Assembly: GCA_017506865.1 (NCBI GenBank)
Contig: JAFCMP010000523.1
Coordinates: 699,596 to 763,595, forward strand
Origin: Tribonema minus
Lineage: Eukaryota; Sar; Xanthophyceae; Tribonematales; Tribonemataceae
Direction: 5' to 3'
Length of the DNA: 64,000 nucleotides
The notes under the pieces: model-generated
Databases searched by the model: none
Told to the model about the DNA's origin: nothing
Seen by the model: only the letters and a program-made list of their open reading frames with translations
Shown: one piece after another, positions 46,140 through 57,900 of the stretch
How positions within the stretch are numbered: position 1 is the stretch's first letter
Layout: every line of letters starts with the position of its first letter
Position numbers and translations under genes: made by a program

Positions 46140-46475
46140 ATGCTAGCGACCTGCTCAGCACCGCAGTATCTGTTCCTTGTTGGCTGCAGCTCTGCTCGCT
46201 ATCTGTGCCCCCGTGCCCGTTGAGCACAGTGCTGAGTGTCATGCCAGGTCCTTAACACTTCTGCGCCCTTGTGCCGCCAGCTGCCCGAAGACTCCGGTAC
46301 AAAAGGGACGAACACCCGAGACGAGCTCAGCGCACCGCTGTGGCGGTCAGCCTTTTCCTTCCCCCACCTCCGCTATATGGCCACCCTTACTTGCCCGCCA
46401 TGTATTTGCTGTCCGCCCGGGCACGCACAGTCGTGTCTGCGACCACACCCTTGCCTTTGAGCTGGACAAAGTTGC
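46140..46475 (-). mobile_element. Old fragment of the same non-LTR-like family
   Basis: The minus strand carries HSALCSTGTG-like and AANKEQI-like text corresponding to the C-terminal part of the family, plus a decayed match to the VLDTTVRAP region around 46420-46450. The order fits a minus-oriented copy that has lost most of its length. Confidence 0.5.
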
Positions 46476-47095
46476 TACAAAGTATGATGATATGTTGAAA
46501 CGCACTCACTGCCATCACATCGCGTCTTGTGACCGCGATGGTGTGCGATGGCTGGTGGCACATGACCTACTGCTAGGACCGACATAACGCACACTGACCA
46601 CCGACCACAGTACCTTTACTTCAAGACATCAGCGCCCACTCCAGCTTATGGCTACTTCAGCGTGCCATTCCGCATTTTACGAGATACTTCAATATGAGTC
46701 GGCCATTGACTTTCATGATCGTGCTGGCGGGCCAATGTGTACAAAGCCGATATGGTGGCCTCTCAGGAAGAATAGACCAGTGTAAAGTTGACCAATGTGA
46801 CTTCAACTCATTCTAGAATTGTCTCTGCGAACTTCAGCCTGCTAAATGGTTCACCAACATTCACTGCATTAACGTGGAAGTCCGCGGCTGTAGCTGCCGC
46901 TGCTGCACAGCTGCCCCCATGCATAAGCCAGCTGGGCACTTCACACTCTGTGAGAGTATCAAAATCAATGCCTACTAGTATAGCCAAGGAAAGAATGAGC
47001 ACCAAGCGTGCTTTGCTGATAAAGCAACGCGAAGCTCAGCACACAAAAGTGTATTGACGACGCTCAGCACATGAAAGTGTGTGTGGGTCGGCACA

Positions 47096-47839
47096 CTATA
47101 CTGCCGTGACCTCCGTCTCAGTGGCTGCAGCCTCTCCCATCGACGAGTGGAAATATTCCGGCATGTTGTCCCTGAGGTCGAGGACCGCAAAAAATGATAT
47201 ATGGTCTATGAACATGGCGGAGGAATGGTCATGAAGCCCAAAGACCATGTGCCTTGAGGTTTGGCAAAACAAACTTGTACAATCACTTAGGATTTCCGCA
47301 CGCGTGATGGGCCACATGGCCGCCACACGGGAGACAGGGGGCTATAGGGATTATGTGGGGGAGGACTTTGGCGAGGGGCAGGAGCTGGGCAGGAGCTGGA
47401 CTGGGATGGGCCTCAGATAGTTTCGAAAGCTGTGATGTTTTGTTACGTATTGCGTATATTTGCTTGCTTTAGTCAGGCCAAGGGGTTGTGGCCCTACACA
47501 AATAATGAAAGTACAATCACACCCACAAGTGCTGCACAAGTTCATACCGCAATGACCTTGGGTCGACTTCATATGAGACACAGCCAATACGTAGTATGAC
47601 GTCATTGATGCTCATCCTCACCTGTTGTCATGTACACGAGCACATCTACTTTTCCACAACATTTTTGACAACGAGAGCTGAGGTGAGTGTGTATCAGAGA
47701 ACCAAACAGTATGGACTTACAATGTGCGTGTGTAGCTGCTTCGGCCATCAAGCGTCACTTTGTGCTTGAGGTCGCATCCCACCGTCAAGACGCTGCTGGG
47801 CAGGTAGGCAGAGGCAGCCTTCAGTACCTTGCGCAGCCC
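47096..47839 (-). CDS. 3' end of an unidentified gene
   Basis: Two exons join in phase: 47839-47721 (GLRKVLKAASAYLPSSVLTV, then CDLKHKVTLDGRSSYTRT, donor ATT|GTAAGT) and 47171-47096 (DNMPEYFHSSMGEAAATETE, then VTAV and TAG). The exon-intron signals and amino-acid usage support a real gene, but I do not recognise the family. Upstream exons should lie above 47840, in a region dominated by tandem repeats, and were not resolved. Confidence 0.45.
47280..47600 (+). repeat. Dispersed repeat, copy 1 (related to 58560-58890)
   Basis: It shares with 58560-58890 the order ACATG..GC, AGGGGGCTA, GGGGAGG, GAGCT-GACTG, TGATGTTT, GCTTGCT..GTCAG, GCCAAGGGGTTGTGG and AAGTACAATC. In plus frame the two read HMAATRETGGYRDYVGE and HMPATRQAGGYGDNSGE, so the repeat appears to derive from a coding sequence, possibly the tail of a transposon protein. 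It lies in the intron of the gene at 47096-47839. Confidence 0.55.
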
Positions 47840-48179
47840 CTGAGAACGAGTCGCAAAGTGACAGCATGGCAGAGCACAACATCAGTGGCGAATGGCAAGA
47901 AGTGGCACAGATGGCCAACCAGCCATCGAGATCATTCAGCCACAGCAAGCGTTCACTCCACTCGTTGAAGAAAGCTGACATGCGTTTATCTCAGCATCCA
48001 CTGACAAAATCTCTCTGTGGGTGAAAAGGAGCAAAAAGAAAGAAGTTAACAGAAATTGTGTTACGAAGACAACAGTGGGCCTGCCGTGTGACCTGCTCTA
48101 AGCACAGGTCTGACATCATAACACATGCTACAGTGTAAATGTGTGTATACTTTGCAGTACATGTATTCACAGCTGAAAC

Positions 48180-49640
48180 AGACATCTCAGGTGTTGCTGC
48201 TGCATCGTAGCTGATCACATGGGCGGCAATGGTGCGCGCCGACCAGGGAGCGTGACGGGTGATGCGACCACACATGCAGGGCACACAAAGCGGCAGAGCC
48301 ACCAGGCAGGGCAGTTGCGTGTCAGCGACCCACTGCAAAAGAGGGGAATGACTGGCCGCATTGTGTAAGAAGCGGCAGCAACTGCCGACCAGCTACTGGC
48401 ATGAGAGCACCAGCAAGCGTACGGGCTACAACGGATGAGGCTGCGTACAGTTCTCGGACGATACGCACACGCACTGACGCAGCCACCCCATTGGTAACTG
48501 GAAAAGCCAGCAGCAGGGCAGTGGCTCTGAGCAGCTTGCATGTATGAGGTGCTGCCTTGTGCAAAGAGTGCAGCTACAGACTATCGTGCTGCAGCATTGA
48601 GCAGCTACAGGACGGCACTGAGTCAGAGACATGCATGCAAGCACTGCAGTCAACACTCTGACACACACAGCACGGGGGGTCTTGACACATAACATTATCA
48701 TGAGGGCCAAGCAACCACGGTCGGTTAGAACACTTGTGACTGACAGTTACCGCAAGACGCAACTTCATGAGCCGCTTTCGCATCGTACCTGTTCGGATGA
48801 GCGTTCACGATGCCGTGCCGTCACGCGTGGTTGACGGGTGGAGGAGAGCACACATATGCAAGGGCATGGAAAGCGACAGCGCAAGCGAGTAGGGCATTAC
48901 GTGTCGGCAAAAAAAAGGAACGGCAGGGCAACACTGGCCAAAATTTTGCAGGAACTGGCAAGAACAGCCCCTCAGCTATTGGCACGACCCAGCTGCAGCA
49001 GACTTAACTGCATGCGACATGGAATCCAGCCACAAGCATTCAACACTTTCGTGGACTGCTGCCGCCACTACACGAGGGAAGGAGCTAAAAGAAAGGCCTG
49101 GAGCAGATTAGCCGGCTCTGAGCAGTTTGCATGTGCTGCCCGTGCGCCAAGGGCACGCCTACAGCCACGATCGTGTCGCATAGCATCGGCCGCTACAAGA
49201 CTGCACTGAGTCAATGATGTGCACAACCTCCTGCAGCGCAGAATGCGACATCAGGGATGGTAAGCGCAAGCATGGCCACGGTTGCTGCTCATAGAAAATG
49301 GCACTGGTACCATACGCATAGGGCTGCTGCATCACACCTGTTCAGGTGGGTGTCGATGATGCTGTGCCGGCCGGGGCGATTGACGGGTGACGGGTCACGC
49401 GCACATGCATGCAGGGGCACACAAAGCGGCAGCGCAAGCAAGCAGGGCATGTCTGCATGCCAGCGACAAAATGGCACTTGGCCTGCTCTTGCATATACTG
49501 GCAAGAATGGCGAACCAGCTGGTTCGCATGAATGGGGACGTGGTGGCTGCCATGGATCAGGCTGCATGGTTTCCTTGCACAATGAGCACACGCACTGACG
49601 CGGCACAACCTGCCAACCACAACCCGTCAAACACTGGCAG
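48180..49640. repeat. Three diverged tandem units of about 500 bp
   Basis: Units near 48230-48780, 48830-49250 and 49370-49640 share GACGGGTG/GACGGGTCA, a CACACA-TGCAGGG-CA block, AAAGCGGCAG(A/C)GC, CAGGGCA, GTGTCAGCGAC-like and ACTGAGTCA-type text in the same order. No reading frame is kept through all three. They probably arose by successive local duplication. Confidence 0.55.
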
Positions 49641-50195
49641 CCAGAGTTGGCCACTTCCAGTGAATTTTTAAGTTTGCCGGTACCAGCTGGTGTAACAACG
49701 ATCAAGAGCTCATGTAAGCATGAATATGGACATTCCAACACAAGAAAGCAGGCCCTGCATGACAGCCAGGCTTTGAACAAGGTCGGCAGCACCATCAGCA
49801 TGCATGAGCAGTACTCCAGACCTGGTCTGCGCCCCGGCCTGCAATGCTGGGAGAGGAGGGAGGATGCAGGCTTGCAGCGCAAACTGACATCTCGCCTGCA
49901 TGGGAGCGCCCATGCTATTGCAGCTGGTGCTCAGTCAACTTCCTCCAGCTGCATGTCAGTTTTGTGCTTGCCAAAAATGAATGAGACGGTCTTCAGCATG
50001 AAACCAAGTGAGCTGCAGACTTTCCGTTAGGACTCGCACATTGCGGCTTACCAATGACCAACGACAAAGACATTACCAGCATGACCCCCCAGAGGGAGGT
50101 GGGCTCGGGATCCTAAGCACTGCTGTTTTGAGAAAGCTCCGCTGAAAGTGTCCATATTAATCTGCTTTTTTTAGAGATAAGTTGCGCTCGAAGCG

Positions 50196-50376
50196 TTCAC
50201 TCTTGTTGCTGGTGCTGCTACTGCAGCTGTGGTGCCCAGCACTGCTTCAGGATTGCTGCTGCTGCTGCCTGCCGGGTCTGCTGCTGCTGCCGCAAGTGGC
50301 TGCTGCTGTTGCTGCTGCTGGTGCTGTACTGCACAGCAAGGCTTCAGGCTTGCCTCTGCTGCTGCTGCTGCATCGC

Positions 50377-50422
<46 letters not shown>

Positions 50423-50565
50423 TGCATTGCTGCTGCGGCTGTCGTTGCTGCTGCACAGCTACACGGCTGGGTTGTTGCTGCTGCTGCTGCTGCCGTGATG
50501 CTGCTACTGCTGTATCTCTACCGCTAGCTGCTGCTGCTGTGCTGCTGCTGGTGGTTGCCCCTGCC
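50196..50565. repeat. Imperfect CTG/CAG microsatellite
   Basis: A GCTGCTGCT-rich tract interrupted by TTG, CTA and CCT triplets spans about 370 bp; the purest part is 50370-50425. It keeps long open frames in several registers on both strands, which is expected for a triplet repeat and is not evidence of a gene. Confidence 0.85.
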
Positions 50566-51718
50566 TGCTGCAAGCGTACCCTCATGATGACTCGCCTACC
50601 GCCCTCGGACGGTCCCTCTAGGGTTGCAGCAGCATTTTGTTACAGATTACATGCATCGTCCCTATTGTGATGGGCGGCGATGGTGGCGCGCCAGTGGGTG
50701 CAAGACATATGCAGTGGCGCAACAAAGGCAACAGTGCGACCAAGCATGTATGCGTTGGCTGTGCCCCACACCATGTCACCTTGCAACAGCGCCGCCTGTT
50801 ATCAGCGCGGCTTATTATGCTGCAAACAACTGCCCAACCATCACTGCATAGCATCATCACAGAACTCCACTACAGCCGTCACAGCCGGCCAAACACACAA
50901 GCAAACAAAGTAGCATACAAAGGATGCGGCAACGTGAGCCGTGCATGGTACTACGGTCATTCCACATTTGCTTCATAGATAGGCGTCCATCATACTACGG
51001 CGTGTTCCACATCTCCTTGATTGCATCATCAGATCGCCGCAGGTAGTGGCAAAGTTTGGTCGGGTCTTCTGACTCTACCCATGTGTGAAACTCAAAGCAG
51101 CCTGGGGGATCTCCACCCTCCGCGTTCCATCCTTCAGTACAAGGGCAAGCCACTGAACCAGGCATGAGGCCTCATGGTACTCCACAGCTACCATAACCCT
51201 CTGCCGCCTGCCAGGCACAGCAGCAGGTGCTGGAGAGGAAAGGGGTCGAAATGCAATCTGGGGATACCGCGGTGGGGCCCATCGAAGCACGAGTGCAGAG
51301 TTTTGCTGAGAGCCAGCAAGTTGTGAGGATCCCGCGCCTCAGCGTCCGTGCACTTTTTCTAGGCCATATGTGTGCCTTGTCCACCCCACCACAGAACGCT
51401 GCAGGCTTCTCAATAGACATAAACACAGCCAGGGGCGATTCTAACGCAATGCCGTGGTTTGGGGTGGCAGGTGAATCCGCCACACTTGCCGCATCTTCCA
51501 GCGTTGCGGCCGGGGATTCTGTGAGCCCTGCATCATACTGGCTAGCGCTGACACGGTTGCCCAACTGTGCTGCAAAGGTACTGCTCACAACAACATCCCG
51601 CACTCTGCCGACAAGGGACCCCACCACCTCTCCTCGCCCCATCTTCCGCAGGTGAGTCTAGACATTCAGGGCCTGCTGCTTGATTTCAAACCCCAGGTGG
51701 AGCATGAGGTCATCGCCT

Positions 51719-51750
51719 AGCGGCCCTTTTTAATACGAGAATATGAATAC
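51719..51750 (+). mobile_element. Isolated 3' tail of the non-LTR-like family
   Basis: CGGCCCTTTTTAATACGAGA followed by ATATGAATAC matches the terminal bases of the copy at 44050-45396. Only this tail is recognisable here, marking a very short, 5'-truncated insertion. Confidence 0.6.
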
Positions 51751-51959
51751 TGACGAGTACTTGATGCAATCCTGGTGGGAGCCACCAATGCAGTACGCAG
51801 TGTGATCTTCCGCATCCTTGCAGATTGTAGCACGTATGCCTTTGAAGTGAATGCAGCCCACGATGCATGCCTGCACAACATGCACGGCTGCAACGCAGCA
51901 GAAACACACAAGAGATGCTTGTGAAAAACTAAGACAACCAGCCTCAGTACCCACCCCTA

Positions 51960-52200
51960 CTTGCAAGTGCAGGCGGTCCTCGTCCCCAGCCACAAGTACT
52001 TTGAGCTCACCCCAGTCCGACGTCGCGCCCACCAACGTCAACCGCATGATGCTTAAACTAAATCCTTCATGCAACTGCAACTACTAGTAGCACACATGAT
52101 AACCCTCCAGCTCCGAGCGCACCCCGTTCAAGCGCCCTGGCAAGGCCGCCGCGGTCCTCGAGCCCAGCCACAAGTGCTTTGAGCTCAACCATTTTGGCGC
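51960..52200 (-). repeat. Duplicated exon-like segment (GELKxLVAGxED)
   Basis: Minus-strand frames read DWGELKVLVAGDEDRLHLQ (about 52020-51965, before a GTAGGG donor-like site) and MVELKALVAGLEDRGGLARA (about 52195-52135). The two blocks share CCCAGCCACAAGT and CTTTGAGCTCA text in plus orientation. They look like a tandemly copied exon of an unidentified gene or transposon gene; neither can be extended with confidence. Confidence 0.45.
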
Positions 52201-52559
52201 TGGGCGCATCACTGTGAACTACACAAAACATCACGCTAATACCGCCTCTCACCAAGTGCATCATGAGCATATGTCCTCAGACTCAATGTATGCATGCTTG
52301 CGCGATGTGCTGGCATCTACATGCTCAGCACGCATGCTTGACACTGGTGGCGTCGACACACATTGTTGCATACGACGCCACACTAGTGAACGACGCTATG
52401 CTGGCAGCTGATGACAAGCTTGCTCTAGCACACTACACTTGCTGGTGGCTGTTGGTTGGGGCGCTATGCAGTTGCAGTCACATGATGCGCAGTGTCAGCG
52501 CGAACGACGTTTTGCTGGTTCGAGTGGGTTAAATTCAATACACACTGATCGGGTTTCAC

Positions 52560-53220
52560 AGTGTCAAGTGGAAGTGCAGTGGCGGCACTTTCTTCTTTGA
52601 CTGGTGCTGGTGCGTGTGATTTCAATTTGGCATGCAATCAGTTTGTGCTGCAATGTCATGCACTGCATCACACACAACCATGGCATACTTCATTCGAGTT
52701 TTACGACCGGGATAGCTACACCCTTGCCACTGTGGTTGTCGGGTCCTTCGGATACCTCGGACAGGAAGCAGTAGGGGTGGTGCGGCAGATGGCGAAAGCG
52801 TATGCGGCGCGCAACTTCACAGATAACCTTCGGATACCTCGGACAGGAAGCAGTAGGGGTGGTGCGGCAGATGGCGAAAGCGTATGCGGCGCGCAACTTC
52901 ACAGGTGATGACGGAGGGATGCCGTTCCACGCCTTAGAGGCGAGGGGCAAATCCTTTACTCGCGCTAGCTTGTCTGCAGCAGCACTGCAGCTGGCAGTCT
53001 CTGCCAGGGTTACAGTAGCAGTTCCTGGCGGCGCGAGTCAAGGATACATCGGCGGCAGTTGCATGCAGGAGAGGCTGGGGGATTGCCAGCGGCGCAGCAG
53101 TAGGACACTCAGGGGAGGGGTAGTGGTATTATTTGTGCAACTTGGAAGGCTAGTGGTTATAAATCGTGAGCATCACCGCATGCAACGCGGGACACCCACA
53201 TGCATGGAGTTGTGCTCCTA
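52560..53220 (+). mobile_element. Fragment of a retroelement protein with an internal 82-bp tandem duplication
   Basis: The plus frame reads SFEFYDRDSYTLATVVVGSF, then GYLGQEAVGVVRQMAKAYAA, resembling the ESYGRLGKQTSLFVKELA block of the element at 11287-12900 and similar post-polymerase regions. The segment beginning CCTTCGGATACCTCGGACAG occurs at 52745 and again at 52827 with no difference that I can see. It is a short, decayed piece of a different subfamily. Confidence 0.5.
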
Positions 53221-53331
53221 AAGCTCACAATAACAAACGAATTATATGAGGGGCACTCCTAATCAGGCTCCTGATTGTAAACTAGTAGTGAGGCCCTGTT
53301 GAGCTTGCCCTAATTGCCCCAATGCCTTCTG

Positions 53332-53665
53332 CACTCATATTCTCGTATCAAAAAGGGCCGCGAGGGGGGCCGGTTGTTTCGTGTGTGCCACGTGGAGGAG
53401 CTATCGGCGGCTCTGCTTAGGCAGAGTCATGTCTGAGCAGCGCCGACACCGGGCGCGCTGCGCAGCCCAGCATCCTTGCGCCGCGCACATACGCTATGAT
53501 GCGCCGCGCACATACGCTATGATGCGCTCTGCGATCTCCAGCGCCAGCGACCTGCTCAGCGCCGCAACTATCTGCTTTTGTTGGCTGCGGCCCTGCGCGT
53601 GATTTGCGCCCCCCTACCCCCTGAGCACAGAGCCTTCTGCACATAGCGCTTAGAAAGCAGGGCTG
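53332..53665 (-). mobile_element. 3' fragment of the non-LTR-like family
   Basis: On the minus strand this carries the AAANK-like, SYVCAA and GAAQT-like end of the family reading frame and the same tail, read in plus as TCATATTCTCGTATCAAAAA followed by GGGCCGCGAGG. A 20-bp block (GCCGCGCACATACGCTATGA) is duplicated at 53485 and 53506. Confidence 0.6.
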
Positions 53666-53669
53666 ACAG

Positions 53670-54941
53670 TACACTCACGGCCGGTGCACAGCAGCAGCAA
53701 CAGCAGCAAAAGCGGAGCAAAGCAAAAGCGGCTCACTCAGGGAAGTCGTGCTCAGCAGCAACATAAGTGTATCGTTGGCAGCGTGCACCTGGTCGCATGC
53801 TCTCCTGTCCCCCTCAGCGAGCTACGACCCCCCTCAGCACGTCGCACGTTATTACTAATGACTATCAATGTTGCCAGCAATGTACGCCGCTCACTACACT
53901 TTTGTAAGAGTGAAACGCTGTGAGGCTTCGATGATCATGGTTGACAAGGTTGCAGCTAGAGTGGGTTCAACCTCTTCCAGCATGCATATGCACGGCACAT
54001 ACCGAACAAGATCAAAGTGAGTCACTTCAAGTGACGTTCTAAGCGACCAAATCCTCCACAGCTTCAAGTTCACAGCTTTGGATCGGCAAGGTGCTGCATT
54101 CATTGAACTTTGCAAATGGTATACATGCGCGCACCTAAGTGTGTTCTGCCACTGGATGTGTGCCTCTTGGGGCATGTTCACATGTATAGGGTGCGGTACT
54201 CAATTCTCGTTGTCTAAACAAAGGGGAGGCGGGCAGGAGTGAAGACAGCTGCCCTCAGGCACACCACACAGTGATCATCAAGCAAACACCGTCTTTTGGG
54301 ATCTCACAATGACAGAAGCATCACATAGGAGCAGGGGAGACAGTTGGGGTCAAAGGCGAAACGATGGGGAAACCAGGTGGCATGGGTGCCCCACACGCAT
54401 ACCACAAAATGCACGAGCACCGGCTACGGGCGCATGAAAGCGTAGGTACGACAACACAAGGGTGTTGCGACCCTAGGTGCACGGCGATGAAACCATGGAC
54501 AATGACCGTGCGGATGTCATTGTGTGCACACAAAGTCTGCCTGGTGGCGCTGCTTTGCTTTGTACTCATAGTCTCCTATCTGCAAGAGCAGAGCAGAGCT
54601 ATGGTTGTCAGCAGCAAAAATAGGAAACTGTGAGGGGGTTGAGGGGGTTACGAGGCAACTACTTCTACGTAGTATGATCCTATACTAAACACACCAGACA
54701 GTGACCAAGTCAGCACCATGGAGTGTTATATTTCCAAAGATTAAAGGTACCTTATGGACACTGCTAAGACCCCCTGGCAAGTTGCGGCAGCAGCTGGGTG
54801 ACAGCGCATGACAACTGCAGCTGTGGAATGGCATCAGATGTAGCTCAAACTGAGCAATCACAGGAGGGCACGACTTGCCGGCAAATAGTTCTTGATGGCA
54901 TGCCAAACTCATATATTTGTTGCGTGGTGTTTGTGAGCAAG
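53670..54941. other. Non-coding stretch downstream of the nuclease-kinase gene
   Basis: It contains a CAGCAGCAA-rich patch near 53690-53715 and otherwise mixed sequence. Several short open frames occur on both strands but none has a family motif or a consistent splice context. Confidence 0.4.
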
Positions 54942-57900
54942 TCACGACTGCTGCTGCTGCTGCTGCTCTTCAATTCGCTCCAAAGCTTCTCGCGCAGTGT
55001 CTGCATCCTGCAAAGCCGTCACCACGCTACCTGCCGCGGCACAGCCCTTGACCATGTTCGCGAGTTGACGAAGGTCAGATTTGGCAGTGTAGCGGCCGTC
55101 CTCCAGCACTGCACCATTCTCCCACGCTCTCGGCACATTTTCCCCCAGGTCTACAACACTGCCCAGCTGCATCGCTCCTTCCAGATCTATGAGCACAAAC
55201 TGAGATGCGGTCGTCAAAATCACATTTGGCCAGCGCAGGTCGCCATGGCCAAAGCCTGCTCTGTGCAGTGCTTTGAGACCCTGGAGTATGCATCTGCGAA
55301 GAAAGGCAAGCGACGTGAGACAGCCGCCGAAAGATCAGTGGCTCATTTGTAATCGCACATATTCAGCATGTGTCGTTTATTTTTGTGTGCCTTGATTATT
55401 GTGAGCTTGAGGAGCAGAATTCCATCATGTGTGCAGCTTTTACCCTGGGGTACGAGCCTCATCTACCAGTGGAGTGTCACCCACTTTGTACAGCACGTCC
55501 AGTCCACCGCCCAGGCCTGCTCTGTTAGGGTCTTAGGTCAGAGAAAGGGGCATGCCTTGCTTTTTTACCATCCTGATCACATTAGACAGCATGGCAATCT
55601 GCAGCACACAGAAAAAGCCATTACAGCTTTGACAGCCATGCGATGCTCAAACCCTCCACTTGCCACACATATGTTGCAAGCACAGAGTGCAGAATGAGGG
55701 AACATCAGTGGCACGGTACTGCTGCACAGAAGGACGAGCATGATGCAGTGAAATGGAATGCAAGAGCAATACTCCAGAGGAAAGCAGCGCCGTAGACAGG
55801 CATGCGTCATCGGCCATTGGGGCAACGCTATGATTACTATTATTTTCCTTTGTCAGAAGCTTTCATGAACATCAAACAGGCATGCTCATGTTGCTCGATG
55901 ATAACAGGAAAATCCTGGATGTGCTGCTTGGGGACTTATTTTTAGGTACTCCATATATATTGCGATTCATTCAGATGCGCGCCATCAGAGGTGGAAGGGT
56001 AGCGCTCACTACTAAGTGAGCTGGGCACTGGGCAAATATGCAAAATGGTAGAGCTGCTACGCTGTTACAGTATCGGTCTCCGAGGCCAGCAGCTGTCGAG
56101 GTCATGGTCATGAATGATGGCCAAGCTGCTCTCAAAGGGGGCACAGCTGGGCTCCTTCCATCGACTCACCAACCGCCTTGTGCAGAGTCGTACTTGGTTT
56201 CAAGTGCTTAGGACTGTATTGGTACATTGCATTACTAAGTGTGTCGCATCACCATGTGAGTGATCTCTGTTGATATGAGCTACCTCTGTTGGCGTGCGTT
56301 GTGGTGCTGCGCTCCTTGGTAAATTGCAACAAAACACACACCCGAGTGGTGCACTTGACACAGTTCTGCCATGCGCACTGCGCGCCCAAGCGTTGCTCCC
56401 TGAAGATGAGTGTTAGCCGACATTACGCCGCTCATTGACCTATCAAGACAAGTTGACAGCCCGTTCTCGGCCTCATGCGTTCTCCGATGCTGCCAATCGC
56501 TGCTGCTGCTTGGTGATGGCTGGCGCCCTGCCAACCGTTGTAGACACCAATGCAGGCTTCGAACACACCAATCTGCAATTGGCCAAGTGGTCCGTCGGAT
56601 ACAATTTTGCAAAGGAGTGTAATTGACAACTTCCACCATATGCTCTAGTCTAGTATGTAGTACCTGAGTAGTGTAACTGTTGTTTCCATTGGTGCCTCTG
56701 CCAATTTCGATGTAGGGATTTCTTCCACACTGTGAAGCCATAACAAATTGCGCTTTCGACTGCAGAAACTGGGTAAATTTCCAATCGTCTTCCTGTCATA
56801 ATAAGGCTGGAACGCAAAGGGTTTCATTACGACAGGGTCTCACCTGACGGCGTTGTACAGCTCCGACAGCTCAGCTGGTGCGCTGCTGAGGACTGCCCCT
56901 ACTGGCGAAAGAGCGACCTCATACACCCGTGCAGGATTGTGACACTTCCCTGCTTTAACCTGTGGTCCCTTGATGGCCTGGACGATGCATGAGTGGCCCT
57001 TGACGGATTCATACACCCGCTCCAGGAAGGATACCTTCTGATTGGTCATTGGGGCCTCCTCCGTCAGGGCGACGCTCTTGACGACATGAAGGTTGTTGAA
57101 GGTAATGGTTGTACCAGCCGATTTGCAAAACGAGACGCCTATGGGGATGAAGGACGCTGGTAGCTGCTTGGACTGTAGGCATATAATGCTGGTCAGCAGG
57201 ATGATGTGGTGCACGCAGCTCAGTACGCCGCTGGTCGTCTGCAGGTTCAGCTCGGGACCCAGTTTGATTGCGGCGGCCGGTGCACCACCGCTGTTGCCCC
57301 CCTCCTTGGCCGTTCGAGGAACTGCACAGAACTGGACCTTGTTTGCGGCTAGAGCGTAGCACACAAGGTATTCCACCTGCACAAAGTAGAGCAACACAGC
57401 TCAGATAGGACTTCGAATGCACGATCGATGCAAGTTTACAGTGCAGCAAAGATGGGGTACCAGAGCCATTCTGCTGAACACGATGCTGTTGTGCAGTTCT
57501 ACCATCGTCATAGAACGTAAAAGGAGCAAATGCATAGCGCAAATATGAAAGCGTGCTGGATCTCCAAAAAATGCAGCGGTACAAGCTTGTACCGACAAGG
57601 CGCTGCATCAGGTGCATCTTCATAGGGCCTGCGAATATGCTGGCACTGACATGGCAGGCAAGCGCAAGGCGCAGTTTGAAGTTGCATGAACAGGCACGTC
57701 GCGCCACGGTCACCTGTGAGAAGGATGCACACCGCCGCGATCACAACTTGTGCAGTCATGATTGGTTATAGCTGTGCTGCCAGGCATACATGAATACCTC
57801 AGCCATCGTGGGGCGAACAGGGCATCTTCAACTGCTTGATGAAACCGCCTGATGCAGAAAGAGTTGCAAGGCGGACATGGGCCACAATGACAGCTGCTGC

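Noticed and set aside
50182-50670. 162-residue Leu/Cys-rich open frame and its antisense Gln/Ser-rich frame
   Set aside because: A product of the CTG triplet repeat, which stays open in several registers.
51075-51642. Overlapping minus-strand frames of 156 and 71 residues
   Set aside because: They look partly protein-like (for example FEFHTWVESEDPTKLC in a third frame), but the frames conflict and no splice model or family fits.
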